Source of the DNA: an uncultured bacterium
GTDB taxonomy: Bacteria; Planctomycetota; JAJSAM01; JAJVHW01
Reading direction: 5' to 3'
Assembly: GCA_937996235.1 (NCBI GenBank)
Contig: CALKVK010000038.1
Span: 62,001-126,000, forward strand
DNA: 64,000 nt
Within the stretch, counting starts at the first letter, position 1. Every line of letters starts with the position of its first letter. Positions 8,300 through 15,652 of the stretch are shown in pieces. The position numbers and the translations under genes are program-made. The notes beneath the pieces are model-generated. The model had not been told where the DNA came from and searched no databases. It saw only the letters and a program-made list of their open reading frames with translations.

Positions 8300-9056
8300 C
8301 CTCCGGCCTCGCGTAGCGGTACAGTTCCGCCGGCCGGTACGGCATGTCCTTCTCGGTCTCTCCCGTCGGGGCGACGAGCCCGCGCGCGACGACGCTCCGG
8401 CGGAACGAGTCCTTGTTCAGCCGCCTGCCGAGGATCGCCTCGTGCGTCTCCTGGAGTTGCCGCAGAGTGAAGCGCTGCGGCAGGAGTTGGAACCCGAGCG
8501 GCGCGTAGTCGACCTTGCCGCGCAGCCGCCTCACGACGACCCCGAGGATCTCTGCGTGATCGAAGGCGAGCGGCAGGGCGGCGCCCGTGTCGTCCTTCGC
8601 GCGCACCGGCCCCCCGGCGTCGCCCTTCCACGGCACCTCGAGCCGCGCGAGCGAGGTCTCGCCCGTGTCGGGCAGCGCGCGCGCGAGCCGCGCGGCGTCG
8701 ACCAGCGCGTAGTACGCCACGCTGAGCACACGGGTGCGCGGGTCGCGGTCCACGCGCCCGAACGTGTAGAGCTGCTCGAGGAAAATCCCCGCGAGCCCCG
8801 CCTTCGTCCGCAGCACGCGCGCCGCCGCGTCGTCGAGCGACTCGTGCATGCCGACGAACCCGCCCGGCAGCGCCCAGCGCCCCTTCGCCGGATGTTCGCC
8901 ACGACGCACGAGCAGCACGCGCAGCGCGCGGTCCGCGACCGTGAGCGTGGCGACATCGACGGCGACCGACGGGTGCGGGAACGCGGACGCGTCGTACGCA
9001 GCGAGGAACGCGCGCTCGTCGTCGCTCACGGGTCGGGGAGTGCGCTTCGCGGACAT
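8292..9056 (-). CDS. nrtR: NrtR, Nudix-related NAD-metabolism repressor
   Basis: The 254-residue protein starts at ATG 9056. The N-terminal half is a Nudix fold (GRWALPGGFVGMHESL) whose catalytic box is degraded: the expected REUxEExG reads RVLRTKAG, as expected for a sensing rather than hydrolysing NrtR. The C-terminal winged helix (RFTLRQLQETHEAILGRRLN) binds DNA. NrtR proteins bind ADP-ribose or related NAD derivatives and release DNA. It is the first gene of the NAD operon, and a double palindrome lies just upstream (9068-9088), so autoregulation is likely. Confidence 0.93.
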   Translation of the reverse strand: MSAKRTPRPVSDDERAFLAAYDASAFPHPSVAVDVATLTVADRALRVLLVRRGEHPAKGRWALPGGFVGMHESLDDAAARVLRTKAGLAGIFLEQLYTFGRVDRDPRTRVLSVAYYALVDAARLARALPDTGETSLARLEVPWKGDAGGPVRAKDDTGAALPLAFDHAEILGVVVRRLRGKVDYAPLGFQLLPQRFTLRQLQETHEAILGRRLNKDSFRRSVVARGLVAPTGETEKDMPYRPAELYRYARPEGG

Positions 9057-9067
9057 GGCTGGTGTTC

Positions 9068-9088
9068 TATGCGTAAAGCATATATGCT
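9068..9088. promoter_or_regulatory. double palindrome, candidate NrtR operator
   Basis: TATGC-N5-GCATA (9068-9082) overlaps the perfect 12-base palindrome AGCATATATGCT (9077-9088), in a short AT-rich island. It sits 12 bases upstream of the nrtR ATG and just before the NADAR remnant start at 9099. It is well placed to control both strands. The assignment to NrtR is from position only. Confidence 0.5.
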
Positions 9089-9098
9089 CTCGGCGTCG

Positions 9099-9221
9099 AT
9101 GTCTACGCCGTGCGCTCCGGAGTCCCACCCACCGCGCCGGATCCTGTTCTGCAGGACCGACGAGCCGTTCGGGTGCTTCTCGAACTTCTCCCCCCACCCC
9201 GTGCAGATCGACGGCTCCGTC
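9099..9221 (+). pseudogene. NADAR (YbiA/DUF1768) 5' fragment
   Basis: From ATG 9099 (alternative in-frame ATGs at 9069 and 9084) the frame encodes RILFCRTDEPFGCFSNFSPH followed by PVQIDGSV. This is the unmistakable N-terminus of NADAR proteins. The rest of the domain, about 120 residues, is missing: at about 9219 the frame runs into sequence that reads as a protein phosphatase in another frame. NADAR proteins act on N-glycosidic bonds of ADP-ribosylated products and on riboflavin intermediates. An intact copy here would have completed the ADP-ribose theme of the divergent operon. Confidence 0.75.
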
Positions 9222-9468
9222 CGCCGACGAGCTCGAGCGCGGCATCGCGTGGCTGCAGACGCCCGACGAGGGTGAGTCCGTCTACGTTCACTGCGCGATG
9301 GGCCACGGACGGAGCGCGACGTTCGTCGCCACACTCCTGGTGGCGCGCGGTCTCGACCAGGACGCCTCGGTCGCTGAGGACCAGATCCAGAGCGCGCGAC
9401 CTCGCGCCGCGCTGAACGCCGCGCAGAGGCGCGCGCTCGAAGCGTCCGCCGAGACGATGCGTCGTTGA
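9220..9468 (+). pseudogene. dual-specificity phosphatase 3' fragment
   Basis: In the frame ending at 9468 the sequence reads SADELERGIAWL, then YVHCAMGHGRSATFVATLL. This includes the full HCxxGxxRS phosphate-binding loop and general C-terminus of a dual-specificity/tyrosine phosphatase. No N-terminal half or start codon is present, because the fragment begins exactly where the NADAR fragment breaks off. A deletion that fused two neighbouring genes out of frame explains both. Positions 9469-9647 hold no gene that I can support. Confidence 0.7.
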
Positions 9469-9647
9469 CGCCGCGCGCGCCCGTCGCCGGCGAGGGCGGC
9501 CGACAACCTCGCTCGGTCGGCACCGCGGCGCCCGAAGCGACGCACCCGGTGCGACTCTCCGACTGACCGCGCTCTCGGGCGGACGCGGCAGGTGAGCTGC
9601 CGTGTGCCGGACACCCGTGCCGGTCGGGCACGTCGCAGGGCGCACGG

Positions 9648-10076
9648 CTATCCCACGAAGATGCCCGGCCGGACGCCGAAGTGAGTGGCCAGCCGCTTCA
9701 CGTGGTCGATGGTGAGCGCGCGGTCGCCCTTCAGGATCTTCGAGCCCATGCTGGGGTGCAGGCCCAGAAGCCGCGCCAGATCCGATCCGCTCATTCCGGA
9801 CTCGCTCATCAGCAGCCGCAGCGTGTCCATCGAGCCCATGCCCTCGACGTCGATCGCGTGCTCGCGCGCCTCGTAGGCCTCCACGAGTTGGACGAGCGTC
9901 TCCAGGTAGGCCGCCTGGTCTCGCGAGAGGCGTCCGGACGCCATGAGTCGGTCCACCATTTCGATCGTGTTCTCGTACGCGACGTCGTCGGCGATGGCAC
10001 GCGGTGCCATCAGCGCGACGAGCGCGTCGAAGCGCTTCGGGAGCGGGACCCGCTCGGTCTTCCCGGTCGTCGGCAT
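9648..10076 (-). CDS. higA: HigA-type antitoxin (XRE family)
   Basis: The 142-residue protein has a long N-terminal helical region rich in Glu, Asp and Met. A C-terminal helix-turn-helix spans about residues 90-138 (GMSGSDLARLLGLHPSMGSK followed by ILKGDRALT). This is the arrangement of HigA antitoxins, which wrap the toxin and bind the operon operator. It starts 3 bases after the toxin stop, giving the toxin-first order of higBA loci. The palindrome at 10383-10399 is its likely operator. Confidence 0.87.
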   Translation of the reverse strand: MPTTGKTERVPLPKRFDALVALMAPRAIADDVAYENTIEMVDRLMASGRLSRDQAAYLETLVQLVEAYEAREHAIDVEGMGSMDTLRLLMSESGMSGSDLARLLGLHPSMGSKILKGDRALTIDHVKRLATHFGVRPGIFVG

Positions 10077-10079
10077 CTC

Positions 10080-10382
10080 CTACTCCTTCCAGTCGCCGCG
10101 GTCGTACGCGGCGTGCGTCATGACGCAGCGCACGTTGATCAGTCGGTAGTCGTAACGCACACGCGCGATGAGTCGGTACTTGTTGCCCCCGACGTTGAAC
10201 ACCGTGAGCGTTCCGCCATCTGGGACGCGGACGCCGTCCGCGTGGGGGTACGTCCGGCGCACCTCGGAGAGACTGCGCCACTCTGCGTGCAGCGCCGTCC
10301 GGTACCACAGCCGCAACGGCTCCTCCGCGTCCGGGTGACGCTCCCAGAACTCTCGGAGTCGCTTCAGGCTGATGACCCGCAC
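10080..10382 (-). CDS. higB: HigB-type toxin (RelE-like mRNA interferase)
   Basis: The 100-residue protein begins at GTG 10382 (MRVISLKRLREFWERHPDAE), the usual HigB start. It continues with the family motifs FNVGGNKYRLIARVRYDYRL and VMTHAAYDRGDW at the C-terminus. HigB toxins cleave mRNA on the ribosome. The start codon abuts the operator palindrome, leaving no room for a Shine-Dalgarno site outside it. The message is therefore leaderless or nearly so, or the operator doubles as the translation start region. Confidence 0.88.
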   Translation of the reverse strand: MRVISLKRLREFWERHPDAEEPLRLWYRTALHAEWRSLSEVRRTYPHADGVRVPDGGTLTVFNVGGNKYRLIARVRYDYRLINVRCVMTHAAYDRGDWKE

Positions 10383-10399
10383 TTAGACATTTTGTCTAA
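10383..10399. promoter_or_regulatory. higBA operator palindrome
   Basis: TTAGACA-TTT-TGTCTAA is a perfect 7-base inverted repeat, AT-rich in a GC-rich background, directly before the higB GTG. It is the expected binding site for the HigA helix-turn-helix. Confidence 0.7.
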
Positions 10400-10425
10400 T
10401 GCGACCTGCGCTGTCAAGGCCACCG

Positions 10426-11010
10426 CTACCGGTCCGCGGGGCACTCCCCCATCTCCGGCTCCAGATCCACCCCCAGGCAGTCGGCGATCCGGTTGATGTA
10501 GTTGAAGTAGCCGATCACCTGGGTCGCGTCGTGGATGGCGGTGTCGGAGAGGCCGAGGGCGCGCAGGGCGGCGACGTCGGCTTCGCCCATGGCGGAGGGG
10601 GTGCGCGTGGCCTTCTCGGCGTAGGTGCAGAGGGCGGCGTCGGCGGGCGCGAGGGGGAGGGCGCGCCAGTCGTGCATGAGGGTGGCTGCGAGGCGCACGG
10701 CCTCGTCCGCGGGGACGCCCTCCGCGACGCACGCGGCGCGGAAGTCCTCCCCGTGGGCGCGGGTTCAGTAGAAGCAGTCGTTCGTGCGCGAGACGACGGT
10801 GCCGAGCATCTCGCGCTGACGGCGCGTCAGCGGCGACGGGCCGAACATGATGGCGCGGTAGTGCGCCATCGACGCCTGCAGCACGGGCGGGTTCGGCGAC
10901 ATGAGGCGGACGATGCCGAAGACCTTGCCGGCACGCGCGAGCGCCTCGTCGAAGAGACGCCGCAGGAGTCCGGAGGCCTCGTCGTCCTGGACGAGTCGGA
11001 TGTGGGCCAT
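10426..11010 (-). CDS. peroxidase-related/AhpD-like protein, probable selenoprotein (TGA = Sec82)
   Basis: One frame runs from ATG 11010 to the stop at 10426, broken only by TGA at 10765-10767. Upstream of the TGA the protein reads VFGIVRLMSPNPPVLQASMA and ends in SRTNDCFY. Downstream it continues TRAHGEDFRAAC and ends with FNYINRIADCLG, all typical of the carboxymuconolactone-decarboxylase/AhpD-like peroxidase-related family. The TGA falls exactly on the second Cys of the redox CxxC motif, giving CFYU-TRAHGED. With selenocysteine the product is 194 residues, the normal family length. A hairpin suited to a bacterial SECIS follows at once. A simple nonsense mutation at precisely this codon is much less likely. 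No strong Shine-Dalgarno is seen. Confidence 0.8.
10736..10760 (-). promoter_or_regulatory. candidate bacterial SECIS hairpin
   Basis: In the mRNA after the UGA, GCGC pairs with GCGC at the base and GGGA pairs with UUCC above it. The apical loop is GGAC. The loop begins 17 nucleotides after the UGA and starts with G, within the loose rules described for bacterial SECIS elements (loop 16-37 nt downstream, G among the first two loop bases). Folding was done by eye. Confidence 0.5.
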
Positions 11011-11064
11011 CGCGGGATCGTACGCGACGCGGCGGCGCCGCGGCGTGCGCGGACGCGCGCCGCG

Positions 11065-13176
11065 TCAGCGGTTCGCGCGGTCGAGCGCGTCCACGAGCGC
11101 GTCGGGGCGGTAGGGCTTCGGCACGCAGCCGACGACGCCCAGCGCACCGAGGTCCGAGTCCTCGAAGCGCGAGGGGTCGCCGCTCGAGAGGATCACCGGG
11201 GGCACGCGCACGCCGTCGTCGCGCAGGCGCCGCAGCGTCTCCTCGCCGGAGAGCCCGGGCATCGAGTAGTCGAGGACGACCGCCTGGTAGCGCTCGGGCT
11301 CGGCGCTCAGGCGCTCGATCGCGGCGGCGCCGGAGGACACGCTCACCGACGTGAAGCCGGCGGTCGCGAGCATCTGCTCCACGACCTCGAGGATGAGCAG
11401 GTCGTCGTCCACGATCAGCACGCAGCCGCGCTGCACGGAGAGCGGCGCGACGCCCTCGTCGACGGCGCCTTCCCAGCAGGGCAGGACGACGCGGAAGGTC
11501 GTGCCCTCGCCCAGGCGGGAGCGCAGCTCGAGCGCGCCGCCGTGCTGGCGCGCGATGCCCTCTGCGAGCGTCAGCCCGATGCCGGGGTGCCGGCCGGCGG
11601 GATCGCCCGAGAAGAACGGCTCGAACGCGCGCCGCAGCGTCTCCGCGTCCATGCCGCAGCCGTTGTCGCTGACGACGAGCTCCACCGAGCGTCCCGCGCC
11701 GCCCGACACCGCGTACTCGCGCGGGGCGACGCGCACGCGCACCGACGCCTCGAACGCGTCGCTCGACGTGCGCGTGCGGAGCCGGACCGCGAGTGCGTCG
11801 CAGGAGTTCGAGACGACGTGCAGCAGCAGGTGTTCGAGCAGCGCCGCGTCGCCGGCGACGGGCGGGATCGGACCCGCGGGGTCGAGCTCCACGTGGATGC
11901 GCGGATCGACCGTGCGCTCGACGAGGGCGAGCACGCGCTCGCACACGGCCGGCAGATCGACGGCATCCACGGCCATGGTCGACGGCGGACGCGCGAACGC
12001 CTGGAGCTGGCGCGTGAGCGACGCGCCGCGCTCGGCGGCGGCGCGGGCGTTCTCGAGCAGTCCGGCGACGCCCTCGTCGTCGCGCACGGCCGGGGTGCTG
12101 AGCGCGAGGGAGAGCGCGCCGATCACGCTCGTCAGCATGTTGTTGAACTCGTGCGCGACGCCGTTCGCGAGGCGGCCGATCGCGTGCATCTTCTCGCCGT
12201 CACGCGCGCGCCGCTGCATGTCGCGCAGCGTCGTCACGTCCTCCACGGCGAGGACGGCGACCGGCTGCGGCGACTCGGCGTCGTCGCCGACGACGGGCAG
12301 CGGCGTGCCGCGCAGCAGCACGTCGACGGGGCGGCCCGCCACGGTGACGCGCGACTCGGTGGCGGGCAGAGCCTCGCCGTGCTCGAGCAGGCGCCGCAGC
12401 GCGTGCGCCAGCTCCTCGGACCACGCGACGTCGCCGAGCGACGCGCTCGCCGCGAGCGCCGGGAGCGCCCCGCGGCCGCACCCGGAGCTGCCGCCGAGGA
12501 CGCGGCCGTCGCGCGCCACGAGCAGCACCGTCGAAGGCAGCGCCTCGAGCACGCGGCGGTGCTGCTGCTCGGACGCGAGCACGCGCTCGCGCATGAGGCG
12601 GTTCTCGACGTGCAGCGTGACGACCTCGACGAAGCGCTCGACGAGCCGCAGGCGGCGCATGACCTCGTCGTCGGGCCGGTTGGCCGTGACGGGCTTGTCG
12701 AGACTGAGCACGGCGAAGAGGTCGTCGTGCAGCAGCGCGGCGCTGCGCCCCGGGAACATGATCATCAGCCGGTCGCCGGGCCGCCACGTGCCGCCCGTGT
12801 CCTCGGACGGGACGAACGCCTGCGACACCGGGGGGCCTGAGCCCTCGGGGATGAACACGATGTTCGTGTCCGGCGCGCGGTGCGCCCACAGCTCACCGCG
12901 GCGGCGACGCCGGCGCTCGGGCGTGCCCCGGCGGTGCATCGCGCTGAAGCGCTCGCGCGTGCCCTCCGGGAAGTCGCCGGCGATCCCGTGGCCGACGACG
13001 TCGCCCATGTAGAACGTCAACATGGCGGCGCGGAAGTCGCCGACCGCCACGACCGTCGCGCACACCGCGTCGAGCATCGCGGAGAGCGACGCGTGGCCCT
13101 CGAGCCGGGCCAGTCCGTCGAGCAGCACGTCGGATGCGCGACGGCGCGAGGCGGTGTCGGGGCCGGACGTGCTCAT
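11065..13176 (-). CDS. hybrid sensor histidine kinase/response regulator
   Basis: The 703-residue protein starts at ATG 13176. The order seen is: a GAF-like sensor region (about 20-190), a PAS-like region (about 205-320), a HisKA domain with the phospho-accepting His342 in GVAHEFNNMLTS, an ATPase domain (DNGCGMD and GIGLTLAEGIARQHGG), and a C-terminal receiver with DDD near 585, Asp636 in VVLDYSMPG and Lys687 in PKPY. There are no membrane segments, so it senses a cytoplasmic signal. No output domain or partner regulator is encoded nearby. It lies between the SenB-like/YdjC pair and the selenoprotein gene, all on the same strand. Confidence 0.93.
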   Translation of the reverse strand: MSTSGPDTASRRRASDVLLDGLARLEGHASLSAMLDAVCATVVAVGDFRAAMLTFYMGDVVGHGIAGDFPEGTRERFSAMHRRGTPERRRRRRGELWAHRAPDTNIVFIPEGSGPPVSQAFVPSEDTGGTWRPGDRLMIMFPGRSAALLHDDLFAVLSLDKPVTANRPDDEVMRRLRLVERFVEVVTLHVENRLMRERVLASEQQHRRVLEALPSTVLLVARDGRVLGGSSGCGRGALPALAASASLGDVAWSEELAHALRRLLEHGEALPATESRVTVAGRPVDVLLRGTPLPVVGDDAESPQPVAVLAVEDVTTLRDMQRRARDGEKMHAIGRLANGVAHEFNNMLTSVIGALSLALSTPAVRDDEGVAGLLENARAAAERGASLTRQLQAFARPPSTMAVDAVDLPAVCERVLALVERTVDPRIHVELDPAGPIPPVAGDAALLEHLLLHVVSNSCDALAVRLRTRTSSDAFEASVRVRVAPREYAVSGGAGRSVELVVSDNGCGMDAETLRRAFEPFFSGDPAGRHPGIGLTLAEGIARQHGGALELRSRLGEGTTFRVVLPCWEGAVDEGVAPLSVQRGCVLIVDDDLLILEVVEQMLATAGFTSVSVSSGAAAIERLSAEPERYQAVVLDYSMPGLSGEETLRRLRDDGVRVPPVILSSGDPSRFEDSDLGALGVVGCVPKPYRPDALVDALDRANR

Positions 13177-13194
13177 CGTCGAGACTTCAGCTTC

Positions 13195-14274
13195 TCATCG
13201 GGTCCCGGAAGAGTCGCGGTTGAGCGCGGCGGCGTAGAGCGCGAGGAGCGCCTCGCGCTCGGCCTCCTCGGAGTGCTGCGCGCCCACCCACGCGCGCGCG
13301 GCGGCTCCCATGCGCGCCCGCCGCGGAGCGTCGCGCGCGAGCTCGCGCAGGATGTGCGCGAGCTCGCGCTCGTCGTGGACGAGGCCGCCGTCGGCGCCGC
13401 GGCGGACGGGATAGAGCACGCCGCGGGAGCCGTCCGTGCCGACGAACGCCGCGTTGCCGGGCACGTCGGAGGCGACGACGGGTCGGCCGTGCGCGAACGC
13501 CTCGAGGATCGCGTTGCTCCCGCCCTCGGAGTCGCTCGTGTTGAGGACGAGGTCGGCGGACACCAGGCAGCCGCCCACCTCCGCGTGCGGCACCGCCGGG
13601 ACCAGCGTGCGCGCCCAGGCGTCGGCGCCGCCCGCGTCCCGCACGAGCTCCGGAACGGCTTCCGGCTCGAGCACGTCGCCGAGCACGACGAGCCGCAGCG
13701 GCGGGCCCGCGGCGCGCACCGCGCGCACCGCCGTCGCGACGTTCTTCACGCGCCGCACGTGCGCGACGACGAGCACGAGCACCTCGTCGGCGGTGCGCGG
13801 GAGCGTCGGCGCGGGCAGCGACGCGGGCAGGTGCACGGACTTCGGGATCACGCGGCACACGCGCACGCCGGGCGCGGCCGCGCGCACGGCGTCGACCTCG
13901 TCGGCGTGACCGCACACGACGCCCGCCGCGGCGCGCAGCGCGGCGGTGACGACGGGTGCGCGGTCGGCGCGGTGCACGTCGATCGCGAGGTCGGTGCCCG
14001 TCACCGAGAGCACGAGCGGCACGTGCAGACGCTGCGCCAGCTCGAGCGCGCGCGGGCCGGAGCGGCGGGCGTGGAAGCCGTGCACGAGCGCCGGGCGCGG
14101 CCCGGTGGCGACGCGCGCGGCGACCTCGTCGGCCGTGTCGCCGGGACGCGCGACGACGACGTCGGCGCCCGCGCGGCGCAGCACCTCGCCCGTGCGCAGC
14201 AGTGCGATCTCGTTGCCCGTGCGCGCGCCCTGCGGATTGGCGGCGACGAGCACGACGCGCTCCGGCGCGTTCAT
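13195..14274 (-). CDS. GT4-type glycosyltransferase, SenB/TIGR04348-like
   Basis: The 359-residue protein starts at ATG 14274, overlapping the upstream deacetylase stop by 4 bases. It has a GT-B fold layout: N-terminal ANPQGARTGNEI, then LVHGFHARRSGPR, then VTGTDLAIDVHRAD, and a C-terminal donor-site region ending NTSDSEGGSNAILEAFAHGR. The HARRS and TGTDL-DxH motifs match my memory of the TIGR04348 family, which includes the selenosugar synthase SenB of selenoneine synthesis. No SenA or selenophosphate synthase gene adjoins it, so another sugar-transfer role is possible. Coupling to a YdjC deacetylase resembles the glycosyltransferase/deacetylase pairing of low-molecular-weight thiol pathways. 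Confidence 0.65.
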   Translation of the reverse strand: MNAPERVVLVAANPQGARTGNEIALLRTGEVLRRAGADVVVARPGDTADEVAARVATGPRPALVHGFHARRSGPRALELAQRLHVPLVLSVTGTDLAIDVHRADRAPVVTAALRAAAGVVCGHADEVDAVRAAAPGVRVCRVIPKSVHLPASLPAPTLPRTADEVLVLVVAHVRRVKNVATAVRAVRAAGPPLRLVVLGDVLEPEAVPELVRDAGGADAWARTLVPAVPHAEVGGCLVSADLVLNTSDSEGGSNAILEAFAHGRPVVASDVPGNAAFVGTDGSRGVLYPVRRGADGGLVHDERELAHILRELARDAPRRARMGAAARAWVGAQHSEEAEREALLALYAAALNRDSSGTR

Positions 14275-15236
14275 CGCGGCGCGTCCTCGCCGACGTCGCG
14301 CAGGCGCACGACGCGCACGCCGAGCGCGTCGAGCGCGTCGCGCAGTGCCGTGCCGCAGAGCGCGGCGCGCTCGCCCGCGCGGTGCGGCGACGCCGAGAAC
14401 GGCACGGAGCCCCGCGCCGGTTCGCCGGGATGGCACATCAGCTCGATGATCCCGCGCGCCTGCGGCAGCTCGCGGAGTGCGCGGACGGCGGCGTGCACCT
14501 CGGCGAGGAACGCCTCCTCGGTGCAGGCGGCGACGAGGTCGGCGCCGGCGAACACGTCGGCGCTGCGCAGGCGCCCGCCGCGCAGGGCGTCGCACGCGTC
14601 GTGCAGCGTGCCGAGCGCGGCCTGGGCCACGCGGCCGGCGGCGAGCGAGGCGCGCCACGCGGGCGCGACGCGCTCGGCGGGCAGGCGCGGGAAGGCCGCA
14701 CGCTCCGGGCCGTCGGCGCACGACGGCCGCCCGAGCCGCACCCAGCGGACCGCCGGGTGCAGTGCGAGCGCCGCCGCGAGACCCTCGCGCACGCCCGGGA
14801 GCAGGTGCACGTGCTGGTGGCCGTCGACGCGGACGCAGCGCAGCCCCGCGGCCTCGAGGACGCCGAACTGCGCGAGCGCCTCGCGTCGCACGGCGTCGGG
14901 GTCGATGCGCCCCTCGAACGCGCGCTCCCAGAGCGCGTGCTTGTCGAGCACGAAGCGGCCGAGCGCGTCGGTGAGCCCGGGGAGCGGTCCGGCGCACGCG
15001 GTGCCGTGCGTGAGCGAGAAGTGCAGGCCGACGTCCGGGCGCTCGGATGCGGACAGTTCTCCGAGGCGCCGCACGAGGTCGGCGAGCGCGCCGCCGCAGG
15101 CGAGGACGGAGACGACCCCGACGGGCCCGTCGCGCACGGCGGCGACGATCCCCGCGTTGCGGGGCACGTCCACGCCCCCGTCGTCGGCGACCACGACGAG
15201 CCGGAGGTCGGTGGAGGGATCCGCGCCCGCGCTCAT
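14271..15236 (-). CDS. YdjC/ChbG-family carbohydrate deacetylase
   Basis: The 321-residue protein shows the metal-binding pattern of the YdjC family: VVADDGGVDVPRNAGI at the N-terminus, DVGLHFSLTHGTAC (about 68-82) and VDGHQHVHLLPGVREG (about 136-152). The late motif LMCHPGEP contains another conserved His. Family members remove N-acetyl groups from amino sugars such as diacetylchitobiose. The start codon of the glycosyltransferase overlaps its stop, so both are probably made together and work on one small-molecule or glycan product. It is divergent from the Fe-S carrier gene at 15257, with 20 bases between the starts. Confidence 0.85.
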   Translation of the reverse strand: MSAGADPSTDLRLVVVADDGGVDVPRNAGIVAAVRDGPVGVVSVLACGGALADLVRRLGELSASERPDVGLHFSLTHGTACAGPLPGLTDALGRFVLDKHALWERAFEGRIDPDAVRREALAQFGVLEAAGLRCVRVDGHQHVHLLPGVREGLAAALALHPAVRWVRLGRPSCADGPERAAFPRLPAERVAPAWRASLAAGRVAQAALGTLHDACDALRGGRLRSADVFAGADLVAACTEEAFLAEVHAAVRALRELPQARGIIELMCHPGEPARGSVPFSASPHRAGERAALCGTALRDALDALGVRVVRLRDVGEDAPR

Positions 15237-15256
15237 GCAGCCGATACTCTAGCGAC

Positions 15257-15625
15257 GTGCTCCGCATCACCGATCCCGCCGCCGCCCTCGTCGCCCGCAT
15301 CGCGAAGGCGCGCGGCTGCCCCGCCGTCGTGCGCGTGCGCGTGCTCGGCGGAGGCTGCATGGGCCTGACGTGGGACCTGACGATCGGCGACGAGACGCCG
15401 CGGCCGGGCGACCTCTCGCGCGACACCGGCACCGTGCGCGTGCTCGTCGATCCCGTGTCGGCCGGCTACCTCGAGGGGGCGGCCGTGGACGTCGGCCCGT
15501 TCCTCGAGAACGGGCTGCGCGAGCCGACGCAGGGAGCCGCCCCGGCCCGCGACCTCGTGATCATCGACCTGCCCGCGCGCGCGGAGCGCTGCGAGTGCGG
15601 TCAGTCGTTCGCGCCCCGCGACTGA
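15257..15625 (+). CDS. A-type iron-sulfur carrier protein (IscA/ErpA/HesB family)
   Basis: The 122-residue protein starts at GTG 15257. The three conserved cysteines of A-type carriers are present: one in GGGCMGLTWDLTI and two in the C-terminal ERCECGQSFAPRD. These proteins receive and pass on Fe-S clusters. No other isc or suf genes adjoin it. It is convergent with a second HesB-like gene 27 bases away, and their separate strands argue against one operon. Confidence 0.9.
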   Translation: MLRITDPAAALVARIAKARGCPAVVRVRVLGGGCMGLTWDLTIGDETPRPGDLSRDTGTVRVLVDPVSAGYLEGAAVDVGPFLENGLREPTQGAAPARDLVIIDLPARAERCECGQSFAPRD

Positions 15626-15652
15626 CGCGGGACTGCGAGCAGCGCGGGACTG

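Noticed and set aside
10399..12840. 813-codon plus-strand frame opposite the histidine kinase
   Set aside because: No domain-like sequence; it is the complement of a well-supported kinase gene.
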